A stretch of 64,000 bases of DNA, from NCBI RefSeq assembly GCF_040049195.1, contig NZ_JBDZDL010000002.1. One strand, given 5' to 3'. Origin of the DNA: NCEH01 sp040049195 (GTDB lineage: Bacteria > Pseudomonadota > Alphaproteobacteria > Rhizobiales > Xanthobacteraceae). Positions 17,321 to 27,048 of the stretch are shown here, piece after piece (positions within the stretch are counted from its first letter, which is position 1; each line of letters begins with the position of its first letter). The notes under the pieces were generated by a model. The model did not search any database. It was not told where the DNA came from and saw only the letters and a list, made by a program, of their open reading frames with translations. Both the position numbers and the translations under genes were made by a program.

Positions 17321-18096
17321 TGGCCGGCATCACCATTTCCAACGTCAGCAAGAGCTTCCCCAAGCCCGACGGCAAGGGAACGTTTCTCGCCCTCTCGCCC
17401 ACCGACATCGAGGTGCAGGAAGGCGAGTTCGTGTGCATCCTCGGGCCGTCCGGCTGCGGGAAGACAACGCTGCTCAACATCATCGCCGGCTTCGAGAAAC
17501 CGTCCACGGGCGAGGTGCTGGTGGGCGGAAAACCGGTGAGAAAGCCCGGGCCGGAGCGTGGCTACGTGTTCCAGGAATACGCGCTGTTCCCCTGGATGAC
17601 GGTCGCGGAGAATGCCGCGTTCGGGCTGCGCAATCTCGGCATGGGTGTCGCCGAGGCGAAGCAGAAGGCCGGGGAGTTCCTGAAGCTCGTGGGTCTCGCC
17701 GGCTTCGAGGACTCCTATCCGAACCGCCTTTCCGGCGGCATGAAGCAGCGCGTTGCCATCGCCCGGGCCCTCGCGCCGAACCCCGACATCCTGCTGCTCG
17801 ACGAGCCGTTCGCGGCACTGGATGCCCAGACCCGCTACCTGATGCAGATCGAGCTTCTGCGCATCCAGCGGGAATCCAAGAAGACCATGGTTCTCATCAC
17901 CCACTCCCTGGAGGAGGCGATCGTACTCGCCGACCGGGTGATCGTGCTGTCCGCGCGGCCGGGCCGGATCAAGCTGATCGAGGCCATCGATCACCCGCAC
18001 ACCCGCAACCCCAACGATCCGTCCATGACCGAGCTGCGCTACCGCCTGTTCCAGGCCATCGCCGATGAAATCGCGCCGGTGGGAGCCGCCGCATGA
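17320..18096 (+). CDS. ABC transporter ATP-binding protein (SsuB/TauB-like)
   Basis: A 258-residue ATPase with Walker A GPSGCGKTT, Q-loop FQEYALFPWMTV, signature LSGGMKQRVAIARAL and Walker B ILLLDEPFAALD, followed by the H-loop in ITHSLEEA. The FPWMT after the Q-loop and the short C-terminal tail are usual for the taurine/sulfonate/nitrate importer family. Its ATG shares bases with the SBP stop (GTGATGG), and its own stop overlaps the permease ATG, so the three importer genes are translationally coupled. Confidence 0.92.
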   Translation: MAGITISNVSKSFPKPDGKGTFLALSPTDIEVQEGEFVCILGPSGCGKTTLLNIIAGFEKPSTGEVLVGGKPVRKPGPERGYVFQEYALFPWMTVAENAAFGLRNLGMGVAEAKQKAGEFLKLVGLAGFEDSYPNRLSGGMKQRVAIARALAPNPDILLLDEPFAALDAQTRYLMQIELLRIQRESKKTMVLITHSLEEAIVLADRVIVLSARPGRIKLIEAIDHPHTRNPNDPSMTELRYRLFQAIADEIAPVGAAA

Positions 18097-18926
18097 GCCT
18101 CACGACCCTCGAAAGGCGACAGGCTGACGGCAGCGTGAAGGACTCCGCCTTGAAACTGTTCCTGCAATTCCTTGCCCGCCCGCTGCGCCATCTCTGGCTG
18201 CTGGTCGCCCTTGTGGTGCTCTGGCACGTCGTGGCGTCGTTGCGGATCTATCCGCCCTTCCTTCTGCCCTCGCCCGAAGCCGTGGTGATCTCGCTGGTGG
18301 AGATGACACGGTCCGGATACCTGCTGCAGAACATCGGCATCAGCCTCGGGCGGCAGATGACCGGCTTCCTGCTCTCGGTGGCGTTCGCGCTGCCCGTGGG
18401 GGTGCTGCTGGGCTATTCCAAGGCGTTCCGCGAGCCGGTGCAGCCCATTCTGCAGCTGCTCTACCCGATCCCGGGCCTCGCCTGGGTGCCGCTGGCCATC
18501 CTGTGGTTCGGCATCGGCGTCGAGTCGATCATCTTCGTGATCTTCTTCTCGTCCATCTGGCCGCTGCTGTTCAACACGCAGGCCGGCATCACCAGCATCA
18601 ATCCCGTGTATCGCCGGGCGGCGCTCGCGCTCGGCACCTCGCAATGGCGCACCTTCACCCGCGTCATCATCCCCGCCGCGCTGCCCTTCGTCATCGCCGG
18701 CCTGCGGCTGACCTACGGCACGTCCTGGCGCGTGATCGTGGGCGCGGAGATCCTCTCCGCGCGCTCCGGCCTCGGCTTCATGATCGACAATGCCCGTGGG
18801 CTCATGCGGGGCGAAGAGGTGATCGCCGGCATGATCACCATCGCGATCATTGGCTACGTGTTCGAGAAGTTCGCCTTCGACCTGATCGAGAAAGCTACCA
18901 TCAAGAAATGGGGTATGAGTCTATGA
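18093..18926 (+). CDS. ABC transporter permease (SsuC/TauC-like)
   Basis: A 277-residue inner-membrane permease with about six helices. The coupling (EAA) loop reads YRRAALALGTSQWRTFTRVIIPAALPFVIAG in its usual place after about residue 170, preceded by YPIPGLAWVPLAILWFGIG, a strong hallmark of the sulfonate/taurine/nitrate permease family. The start overlaps the ATPase stop as ATGA, and the stop overlaps the next start the same way. It would form a homodimeric channel with the two neighbouring subunits. Confidence 0.92.
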   Translation: MSLTTLERRQADGSVKDSALKLFLQFLARPLRHLWLLVALVVLWHVVASLRIYPPFLLPSPEAVVISLVEMTRSGYLLQNIGISLGRQMTGFLLSVAFALPVGVLLGYSKAFREPVQPILQLLYPIPGLAWVPLAILWFGIGVESIIFVIFFSSIWPLLFNTQAGITSINPVYRRAALALGTSQWRTFTRVIIPAALPFVIAGLRLTYGTSWRVIVGAEILSARSGLGFMIDNARGLMRGEEVIAGMITIAIIGYVFEKFAFDLIEKATIKKWGMSL

Positions 18927-19936
18927 GTGCCTTCGTTCTCGGCTCCAGCCAGATCGCGCCCGGCACGCGCGCCCTCGTCTCGCTGCCGGTCACCCGCACG
19001 CTGCGGGGCGACCTGTCCATCCCCGTCCACGTCCTTGCCGGCGCCGCCGAAGGCCCGACGCTGGCGGTGCTGTGCTCCGTGCACGGGGATGAGAACGGCT
19101 CCCTGGTCGCCCTGAAGGCGCTGCTGGACGGCCTCGACCTCTCGACCCTGGCGGGAACGCTGCTGCTGCTGCCTGTCGCCAATCCCCTGGCGTTCGCGGA
19201 CCTGCGCCGGGAAACCAGCGAGCAGCGGGAGAATACCGACCTTCATCGCTGCTTTCCCGGCAATGCGCGCGGCTCCATCACCGAGATGATTGCCGCCGTG
19301 ATCGCCCGCGAGGTGATCGCGCGGTGCGATGCGCTGATCGACATCCATGCGGGCGGCAATGGCGGACGCATCCAGCAGAGGGCCGATCTCAACGAGGATG
19401 CGACGGGAGACGTCCGCGCCCGCAGCCTCGCCATGTGCGAGGCGTTCGGCACCGGTTTCGTGCATGTGAACTTCCTGCCGCCATCGACCGCGGCCGGCCA
19501 TGCCAACAAGCTGGGCATCGCGGCCTGCGCGGTCGAGGTGGGCGGCACCTATCTTCCGACCCCGCTCGCCAATTTCTATCGCGACATGACCGTCCGCGGC
19601 ATCGAGGCGGTGATGGCGCTGCTGGGGATGCTGGAGCGCCAGGCGGCGCCGGTTCCCGACCAGCATATGTTCGGCCGCAAGGCCCGGAAGGAGGCGAACC
19701 CCACGCGCGCCGGCTATCTCCTCTCGCTGGCCGACGAGCCGTCCGATCTCGGCCGCGCCGTGCAGCGGGACGAATTGCTGGGCACCGTGATCGACCCCTT
19801 CACCCTGGAGGCCGTGGAAGAGCTGCGCGCGCCCTGCGACGGCGTGATCTTCTTCAGCCGCATGTCGGGCATCGTGGATGCCGGGGCGAAGGGCTATGCC
19901 ATAGCCGAAAGCGCCCTCATGGAGAGCGGGCATTGA
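18923..19936 (+). CDS. AspA/AstE family zinc deacylase (M14-like)
   Basis: The 337-residue protein belongs to the succinylglutamate desuccinylase/aspartoacylase family. The zinc motif is HGDENGS near residue 53 (H-x-x-E), with the third ligand in IDIHAGGNGG near residue 142. A C-terminal beta domain (LRAPCDGVIFFSRM..IVDAGAKGYAIA) is typical of bacterial members. Such enzymes cleave an N-acyl or related amide bond from a small acid. Sitting between the importer and the dehydrogenase, with ATGA overlap upstream and a TTGA overlap downstream, it is probably the first catabolic step: removing an acyl group from an imported conjugate. The substrate is unknown. Confidence 0.85.
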   Translation: MSAFVLGSSQIAPGTRALVSLPVTRTLRGDLSIPVHVLAGAAEGPTLAVLCSVHGDENGSLVALKALLDGLDLSTLAGTLLLLPVANPLAFADLRRETSEQRENTDLHRCFPGNARGSITEMIAAVIAREVIARCDALIDIHAGGNGGRIQQRADLNEDATGDVRARSLAMCEAFGTGFVHVNFLPPSTAAGHANKLGIAACAVEVGGTYLPTPLANFYRDMTVRGIEAVMALLGMLERQAAPVPDQHMFGRKARKEANPTRAGYLLSLADEPSDLGRAVQRDELLGTVIDPFTLEAVEELRAPCDGVIFFSRMSGIVDAGAKGYAIAESALMESGH

Positions 19937-21003
19937 CCGCAGCCGCGCCTGCAGCCGCGAGTCATGTGGAGGCCGGTGCGCTCGAGGCGTTTGCAGCGCG
20001 GATCCTCGAGCAGGCGGGGTGCTCCCCCACCCATGCGCAGGAAACCTCCGCCTGCCTCGTCTCCGCCAATCTGGAAGGCGTCGACACCCACGGCGTCGCG
20101 CGCCTCGCCATCTATGCCCGGCGGGTGCGGGCGGGGGCCATCAACCCCGCGCCGTCCCTCGCCTGGATCAGGGGACGGGGCGGGCTCGCCGTCCTCGACG
20201 GCGACAACGGCCTCGGCCCGGTGGTGGGGCAGGCGGCCATGCGCCGGGCCATCGAACTGGCCCGGGAGTTTGGCATCGGCTGGGTGATGGCGCGCAACAG
20301 CAACCATTATGCCCATGCCGGCTTCTATGCCGCCATGGCGGCGGAGGCGGACATGGTGGGGCTCAGCGCGTCGAGCGGCGAGCCCGTGGTCGCGCCCTGG
20401 GGCGGCACGAAGGCCTTCTTCACGAATAATCCGCTCGCCGTCGCCGCGCCCAACGGCGCCGCGCCGATCGTGGTGGACCTCGCCACCAGCGTTGCGGCGC
20501 GCGGGCAGATTCTGCTGGCCGCCCGCACCGGCCGCGCCATCCCGGAGGGCTGGGCGGTGGATGACAAGGGCGAGCCGACCACCGATCCGAAGGCCGCCCT
20601 TGCGGGCTCGGTGCTGCCCATGGCGGGCGCGAAAGGCTATGCGCTCATCCTCGCGCTGGAGATCCTCACCGGGATCCTCGCCGGAGGCGCGTTCGCGCCG
20701 AACGTGGGGTCCCAGCATTCGGCGCAGGGCGCGGCCGGCATCGGCCAGCTCTTCGTGGCCATCGATCCCACCGCCATCATGGACGAGGCGGAATTCTCAA
20801 GCCGGATGGCGCAGATGACCGGTGCCCTGGCGGAGGCCCCCGCGCGCGAAGGCGAGACCATCCGCCTGCCGGGTGCCCGGCGCCAGGCCGTGGCGCGCCA
20901 GCGCGCGGCGGCGGGAATCCCGCTTGCACCCGAAATCCTCGCCGAACTCCACGTCCTCGCAGACGAATTCGGCCTGCCCGAAAGCATGCGCCTCCATGGC
21001 TGA
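19933..21003 (+). CDS. Ldh2/MDH2 family 2-hydroxyacid (malate/lactate/sulfolactate-type) dehydrogenase
   Basis: A 356-residue NAD(P)-dependent oxidoreductase of the malate/L-lactate dehydrogenase type 2 family (YlbC/AllD/ComC). The motif DTHGVARLAIYARRVRAG near residue 47, the catalytic-His region ARNSNHYAHAGFYAAMA, and APWGGTKAFFTNNPLAVAAP with IVVDLATSVAARG all fit. Known members oxidise malate, lactate, ureidoglycolate or (R)-sulfolactate. I chose TTG 19933 because it overlaps the previous stop (TTGA) and follows GGAG at 19921-19924; GTG 19966 is an alternative. It is coupled to the UxaA-type lyase, so a 2-hydroxyacid produced or interconverted here is probably the lyase substrate. Confidence 0.88.
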   Translation: MTAAAPAAASHVEAGALEAFAARILEQAGCSPTHAQETSACLVSANLEGVDTHGVARLAIYARRVRAGAINPAPSLAWIRGRGGLAVLDGDNGLGPVVGQAAMRRAIELAREFGIGWVMARNSNHYAHAGFYAAMAAEADMVGLSASSGEPVVAPWGGTKAFFTNNPLAVAAPNGAAPIVVDLATSVAARGQILLAARTGRAIPEGWAVDDKGEPTTDPKAALAGSVLPMAGAKGYALILALEILTGILAGGAFAPNVGSQHSAQGAAGIGQLFVAIDPTAIMDEAEFSSRMAQMTGALAEAPAREGETIRLPGARRQAVARQRAAAGIPLAPEILAELHVLADEFGLPESMRLHG

Positions 21004-22153
21004 AAACTGGCTCGGCTTCCGGCGTGCGGACGGCACGCTCGGCATCCGCAACCTGCTCGCCGTCATCTCCGCCACCGATGCCGCGAACCCGGTCGCCCGG
21101 CGGCTCGCGGCCGCCGTCCCGGACGCGGTGGCCCTGACCCCGCTCTATGGGCGCGGCCAGCTGGGCGACGACCTGGACCTGTCCATCAGCACCATGGCCG
21201 GCCTCGGCCTCAATCCCAACGTCTATGCGGTCCTGGTGGTGAGCCTGGAGCCGGTGGCGGGCGAGCGGGTGGCGGCTCTGATCCGCAGCGGCGGAAAGCC
21301 CGTCGAGACGCTCTCCATCCAGGGATGCCTGGGCACGCGCAATGTGATGGAGGCGGGACGGGCGATCCTGGAACGCTGGCAGGCGGAAGCGGCGGCGCTG
21401 GAGCGCTCCGCTTTCTCGCCCGCGGAACTGACCATAGGCCTTGAATGCGGCGGCTCGGATTCCTCATCCGGCCTGGTCTCCAACCCGGCCATCGGCATCC
21501 TCTGCGACAGGATGGTGGATGCCGGCGCCCGCCTCGTGTTTTCCGAACCGGTCGAGCTGCTCGGCGGGGAGGAGGCGCTGGATGCCCGCGCCGCCAGCCC
21601 GGATGTGGCCCGGCAGGTGCGCGAGACCATCCTCAAATATGAGCGCATCGCCGAGGCGGCCCATGTCAATCTCAATGCGGTCAATCCGGCCCCGGACAAT
21701 ATCAAGGGCGGGCTGACCACCATCGAGGAGAAATCCCTCGGCGCCATGTGCAAGAGCGGGTCGCGCCCGCTGCGTGGTGTGATCGGCTATGGCGCGGCGG
21801 CTCCCGCGCCGGGCCTCTGGCTGATGGATGCGCCCGCACCCGCCACCGAGAACATCACGGCCCTCTCGGCGGGCGGCGCGCACATCATTCTGTTCGGCAC
21901 CGGCGCGCTGAATTCCATCGGCAGCCCGGTGTCCCCCACCATCAAGATCTGCGGCAATCCAAGGACCTGCGCTGCCATGGCGGAGCATATCGACGTGCCG
22001 CTGGACGATATCGTGACCGGGGACACCAGCCTCGCGGAGGCTGCGGCGCGCATCGAGACCTGCATGCGGGATGTGGCGCGCGGCACGCTGACCGCCGCCG
22101 AGCGGCTGGGCGAGCTTGAGATCGCCATCAGCCGCATCCGGCCCTCCATCTGA
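20996..22153 (+). CDS. UxaA-family hydro-lyase/sulfo-lyase, large subunit
   Basis: A 385-residue protein equal to the C-terminal catalytic part of altronate/galactarate dehydratases. Landmarks are GTLGIRNLLAVIS, NVYAVLVVSLEPV, LECGGSDSSSGLVSNPAIG and NPAPDNIKGGLTTIEEKSLGAMCKSG, plus conserved cysteines in QGCLGTRN and CGNPRTC. In this family the N-terminal SAF domain can be a separate small protein, as in SuyAB sulfolactate sulfo-lyase; here it follows at 22167. Iron-dependent elimination of water or sulfite from a 2-hydroxyacid is the expected chemistry. ATG 20996 overlaps the end of the dehydrogenase by 8 nt. Whether the leaving group is water or sulfite cannot be read from the sequence. 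Confidence 0.85.
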   Translation: MAENWLGFRRADGTLGIRNLLAVISATDAANPVARRLAAAVPDAVALTPLYGRGQLGDDLDLSISTMAGLGLNPNVYAVLVVSLEPVAGERVAALIRSGGKPVETLSIQGCLGTRNVMEAGRAILERWQAEAAALERSAFSPAELTIGLECGGSDSSSGLVSNPAIGILCDRMVDAGARLVFSEPVELLGGEEALDARAASPDVARQVRETILKYERIAEAAHVNLNAVNPAPDNIKGGLTTIEEKSLGAMCKSGSRPLRGVIGYGAAAPAPGLWLMDAPAPATENITALSAGGAHIILFGTGALNSIGSPVSPTIKICGNPRTCAAMAEHIDVPLDDIVTGDTSLAEAAARIETCMRDVARGTLTAAERLGELEIAISRIRPSI

Positions 22154-22166
22154 CGGGAGACTGAGA

Positions 22167-22457
22167 ATGGCTGCGGTCGCGTTCATCCTCCACACCAAAG
22201 ACAATGTGGCGACCGTGCTCGGCGCGGATGCGCAGGCCGGCGAAGCGCTTGCGCTGCGGGGCGTGGAGCAGGGCCGTCGGGCGCCCTCCGCCCCGATCCC
22301 GGACGGTCACAAATTTGCCCTCGCCGCGATCGCGCAAGGGGCGCCGGTCATCAAATATGGGGTGACGGTGGGGCGGGCCACCGCCCCCATCCCGGCCGGT
22401 GCGCACGTCCATATCCACAATATGGAATCCCTGCGCGGACGCGGGGACCTCGCTTAG
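22167..22457 (+). CDS. UxaA-family lyase, small SAF-domain subunit
   Basis: A 96-residue SAF-domain protein. The signature is GHKFALAAIAQGAPVIKYG followed by VGRATAPIPAGAHVHIHN, almost identical in layout to the N-terminal domain of altronate dehydratase and to SuyA. The start ATG 22167 follows GGGAGA and lies 13 nt after the large subunit's stop. The small subunit normally follows or precedes its partner; here it ends the operon and is convergent with zntA, 33 nt away. No terminator is evident between the two. Confidence 0.87.
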   Translation: MAAVAFILHTKDNVATVLGADAQAGEALALRGVEQGRRAPSAPIPDGHKFALAAIAQGAPVIKYGVTVGRATAPIPAGAHVHIHNMESLRGRGDLA

Positions 22458-22490
22458 CGACAGGAGGTCTCCGCGCCCGCGTGGACAGGC

Positions 22491-24740
<2,250 letters not shown>

Positions 24741-24769
24741 GGACAGGCCCTTTCACAACGTGCCGGGCG

Positions 24770-24800
24770 ACGCTACATCCTCTAGCGACTAGAGGAGCAA
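24770..24800 (-). promoter_or_regulatory. MerR-type zntA promoter and operator
   Basis: On the minus strand, TTGCTC (-35; 24800-24795) and TAGCGT (-10; 24775-24770) are separated by exactly 19 bp, the overlong spacer that MerR regulators untwist. The spacer holds the perfect 7-bp dyad CCTCTAG-cga-CTAGAGG (24779-24795). The regulator's own AGGAG ribosome binding site (24793-24797) lies in the dyad's right edge, so bound regulator would also cover its own translation start region. Confidence 0.85.
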
Positions 24801-24805
24801 GCGGC

Positions 24806-25249
24806 ATGTCCAGGGACGTTTCCATCGGCGAGGCGGCGCGGGCCAGTGGCGTGAAGGTGCCCACGATCCGGTTCTATGAGCAGATCGGCTTGATGCCGCC
24901 GCTGCAGCGGACCGAAGGCAACCGGCGGCTCTACGGCGCCGACGACCTGCGGCGCCTGAGCTTCATCCGTCACGCGCGGGAGCTCGGCTTCGAGGTCGAC
25001 GCCATCCGCACCCTTCTCGCGCTTCAGGATGATCCCGGCCAGCCCTGCGGGACGGCCGACGAAATCGCGCGCGCGCGGCTCGCAGAAGTGAAGCGGCGCA
25101 TCGCGAGCCTCACCGCCCTGAGGAAGGAGCTCGAGCGTATGATCACGGAGTGTTCGCACGGCAAGGTGGGCGAATGCCGGGTGATCGAGATTCTGGCCGA
25201 CCACGGCGAATGTCGCCATCATCACGCGGGGGCCACCCGCACGGCGTGA
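24806..25249 (+). CDS. MerR-family metal-responsive regulator (ZntR/CadR/PbrR type)
   Basis: A 147-residue MerR protein. The N-terminal winged helix is SIGEAARASGVKVPTIRFYEQIGLMPP with RRLYGADDLRRLSFIRHARELGF, then the dimerisation helix. Metal-sensing cysteines are at GQPCGTA (about residue 80), and ITECSHGKVGECRVIEIL near residues 114-122 (C-x7-C), with a His-rich end (ECRHHHAG). This cysteine arrangement matches ZntR/CadR/PbrR sensors of divalent metals. It activates zntA by distorting the 19-bp-spacer promoter. ATG 24806 has AGGAG eight bases upstream. It is convergent with the dehydrogenase ending at 25328. Confidence 0.93.
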   Translation: MSRDVSIGEAARASGVKVPTIRFYEQIGLMPPLQRTEGNRRLYGADDLRRLSFIRHARELGFEVDAIRTLLALQDDPGQPCGTADEIARARLAEVKRRIASLTALRKELERMITECSHGKVGECRVIEILADHGECRHHHAGATRTA

Positions 25250-25327
25250 GGAGGTGCGGCCAAGCTCCGCGGCCGCGCCCTCATCGCCTTGCCCTCCTTT
25301 CGCCGAAAAACCACCACGCGGGGCGCA

Positions 25328-26371
25328 TCAGGCAAGGGCGGGAACACCGAACTCCTGCGCCGCCTTGGCAAGCGCGGCCAGGGTTGAATCCGCGATCGAG
25401 ACGCCCTCGCGGCGCCCGTTTTCCGCCGCCGCGCTCGCCCGTTCGCCGGGCAGCAGAATTTCCGCAAATCCGGCCGCCGGCGGGCCGGCCTTCACGTCGC
25501 GCATCAGCATGTCGTAGCGCGCGCGGAACATCTCCATGGGCATGAAGGTGGGGATGTGGATGGCGACGAAGAAATAGCCGACGTTCGGCATGCCGTCCCC
25601 CTCCTGGTACATGTTGCGCGTCTGAAGGCCGAAGGCGGCGCCGCTGAGCACGCCCGACAGCAGATCGATGAACAGCGCGAGCCCGGAGCCCTTGGGGCCG
25701 CCGAGCGGCAGGAGCACGCCGTCCATCGCGGCGGCGGCGTCCGTGGTCGCCTCGCCCTGTGCGGTCAGCGCCCAATCGGCGGGGATGGGATCGCCCCGCG
25801 CGGCGGCGAGGCGGATGCGCCCCTTGGCCACCACCGAGGTTGCCATGTCGAGCAGCAGCGGGGGAAGCGTGCCGCCGGGCACGCCGAGGGTGAGCGGATT
25901 TGTGCCGAGAACCGCCGCCCGGCTGCCCCACGGCGCCACCGAGGGGGCGGCATTGCACATGATCATGGCGATGCAATCCTGCGCCATGGCCTCGGCCGCG
26001 AAGAAGGCGCCGACGCCGAAATGATTGCCGTGGAGCACGCTTGCTGCGCCGATTCCCTGGGTCTTCGCCAGGTCCATCGCCTCCTGCATGGCGCGTTGGG
26101 CGGTGACGAAGCCGATTGCATTGTCGCCGTCCACCCGCACGGCGCCGGGCGCGAGGCGCGTGACGGCGATTTGCGGCGCCGCGTTCAGCAGCCCGCGACG
26201 CACGGCGGCGGCATAGCTCGGCAGGCGGCTGACGCCATGGGATTCGGTACCCCTGAGGTCGGCGAACACGAGGCACTCGGCCGAAAGGGCGGCGTGCGCG
26301 GGGCTCAACCCGGCGGCAGCAAGCAATTCTGCCGCAAAAGCGGTCAGTTTCTGGTGCGAAACGCGAGCCAT
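25328..26371 (-). CDS. Ldh2/MDH2 family dehydrogenase (second copy)
   Basis: A 347-residue member of the same malate/L-lactate dehydrogenase type 2 family as the gene at 19.9 kb, but clearly a distinct paralog. Landmarks are ESHGVSRLPSYAAAVRRG, the catalytic GNHFGVGAFFAAEAMAQ, APWGSRAAVLGTNPLTLGVP and LLDMATSVVAKGRI. The classical HFG version of the active-site motif is present here, while the other copy has HYAHAG. Family members include ureidoglycolate, malate and lactate dehydrogenases. It is divergent from a PotABCD-HyuAB-aminotransferase operon across an AT-rich region, so it may act in that pathway. ATG 26371 is the start; the frame continues 13 codons upstream. Confidence 0.87.
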   Translation of the reverse strand: MARVSHQKLTAFAAELLAAAGLSPAHAALSAECLVFADLRGTESHGVSRLPSYAAAVRRGLLNAAPQIAVTRLAPGAVRVDGDNAIGFVTAQRAMQEAMDLAKTQGIGAASVLHGNHFGVGAFFAAEAMAQDCIAMIMCNAAPSVAPWGSRAAVLGTNPLTLGVPGGTLPPLLLDMATSVVAKGRIRLAAARGDPIPADWALTAQGEATTDAAAAMDGVLLPLGGPKGSGLALFIDLLSGVLSGAAFGLQTRNMYQEGDGMPNVGYFFVAIHIPTFMPMEMFRARYDMLMRDVKAGPPAAGFAEILLPGERASAAAENGRREGVSIADSTLAALAKAAQEFGVPALA

Positions 26372-26613
26372 CGTAATCTTCTTTATATGAATCGGATGGG
26401 GACATCCCAAAGAGAAATGCGGGATGGAAGGAGATGGGCGAAAGATTTCATATTCAAAAATGGAAGTCTAGAGAATGCAGCCTCATTTTAGGGCAGGGCG
26501 GTGCGTGGCGTGGTGCGACGCGGTATGCACGCAGCGCGGGCAACGCGGGCAGCGCATGCAATCAGGGCTGAATGTATTGTATATATCCTATGTATACTTT
26601 ATTATATTTATAT

Positions 26614-26632
26614 TGTGAAATTAAAATTCACA
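26614..26632. promoter_or_regulatory. Near-perfect palindrome TGTGAA...TTCACA
   Basis: TGTGAAATTAAAATTCACA has 6-bp perfect outer arms and only one mismatch around the centre. The TGTGA/TCACA half-sites are CRP/FNR-like, but the gap between them is 9 nt instead of the standard 6, so a CRP assignment is doubtful. Confidence 0.4.
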
Positions 26633-26680
26633 TATTTTATGTATATTTAGATATATATTTAAAATGAACGGAAAAGACAA

Positions 26681-26701
26681 TGTATATATTTAATATATAC
26701 A
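26681..26701. promoter_or_regulatory. Palindrome TGTATATAT / ATATATACA
   Basis: The two 9-bp arms are perfect around a 3-nt centre (TTA). TGTA...TACA ends are common in operators of GntR/FCD-type regulators. Lies 310 nt from the dehydrogenase start and 348 nt from the importer start. No GntR gene is nearby; the closest regulator is an IclR at 36 kb. Confidence 0.45.
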
Positions 26702-26816
26702 GATTTAAATACGAATTTTAAAAAATTTAATTCCGAAACAGGAAGGCAATTTTGAATTTATTGATAAGAAAAACGCATTTGCATGAAACGTATACATCTT
26801 TTTTGCATCGCACCAA

Positions 26817-26859
26817 TTTAGTGCGTAAGGCGCATTAATTGTTCTTCTTGCGCACTAAA
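26817..26859. repeat. Long-spaced inverted repeat TTTAGTGCG ... CGCACTAAA
   Basis: Perfect 9-bp arms at 26817-26825 and 26851-26859 are separated by 25 nt, a centre-to-centre distance of 34 bp, or about three helical turns. No T-run follows, so it is not a terminator; paired operator half-sites are more plausible. Confidence 0.5.
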
Positions 26860-26974
26860 TACCGCGATGCTAAATTTTAAGTCGTGCCTTAAACTTAATC
26901 AGTGTCAAATTTGTCGGCTTATGACCTGCCTTTTTGCGGTGCAGCGTGCCTCATGAATGGGCGCTCGTTTCTTT

Positions 26975-26992
26975 GATCAAATGCCGTTGATC
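26975..26992. promoter_or_regulatory. Dyad GATCAA-N6-TTGATC upstream of importer operon
   Basis: GATCAA (26975-26980) and TTGATC (26987-26992) are perfect 6-bp arms with centre ATGCCG, 56 nt before the permease ATG at 27049. The position near the promoter fits a repressor or activator site for the IclR encoded at the operon's end. Confidence 0.45.
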
Positions 26993-27048
26993 CACGGCCT
27001 CACGGTGTATGGCTTGGGTCTTCGGATTTTATTCAAGGTATCTCTCTC

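Larger units (their letters stand above)
26372..27048. other. 677-nt intergenic region with an extremely AT-rich core and several dyads
   Basis: No gene is supported. About 26573-26770 is overwhelmingly A/T, with many TA steps, in an otherwise GC-rich chromosome; the flanks return to normal composition. It contains at least four dyad elements: 26614-26632, 26681-26701, 26817-26859 and 26975-26992, listed separately. TGTATAC-type words recur at 26591-26597 and 26790-26796. It is the divergent control region for the Ldh2 dehydrogenase and the importer-hydantoinase operon. AT-rich DNA with TA steps is what MucR/Ros-type silencers prefer in alphaproteobacteria, which is inference here. Confidence 0.7.

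Noticed and set aside
26614..26632. CRP/FNR site in the AT-rich islet
   Set aside because: The half-sites fit, but the gap is 9 nt instead of 6; kept only as an unnamed palindrome.
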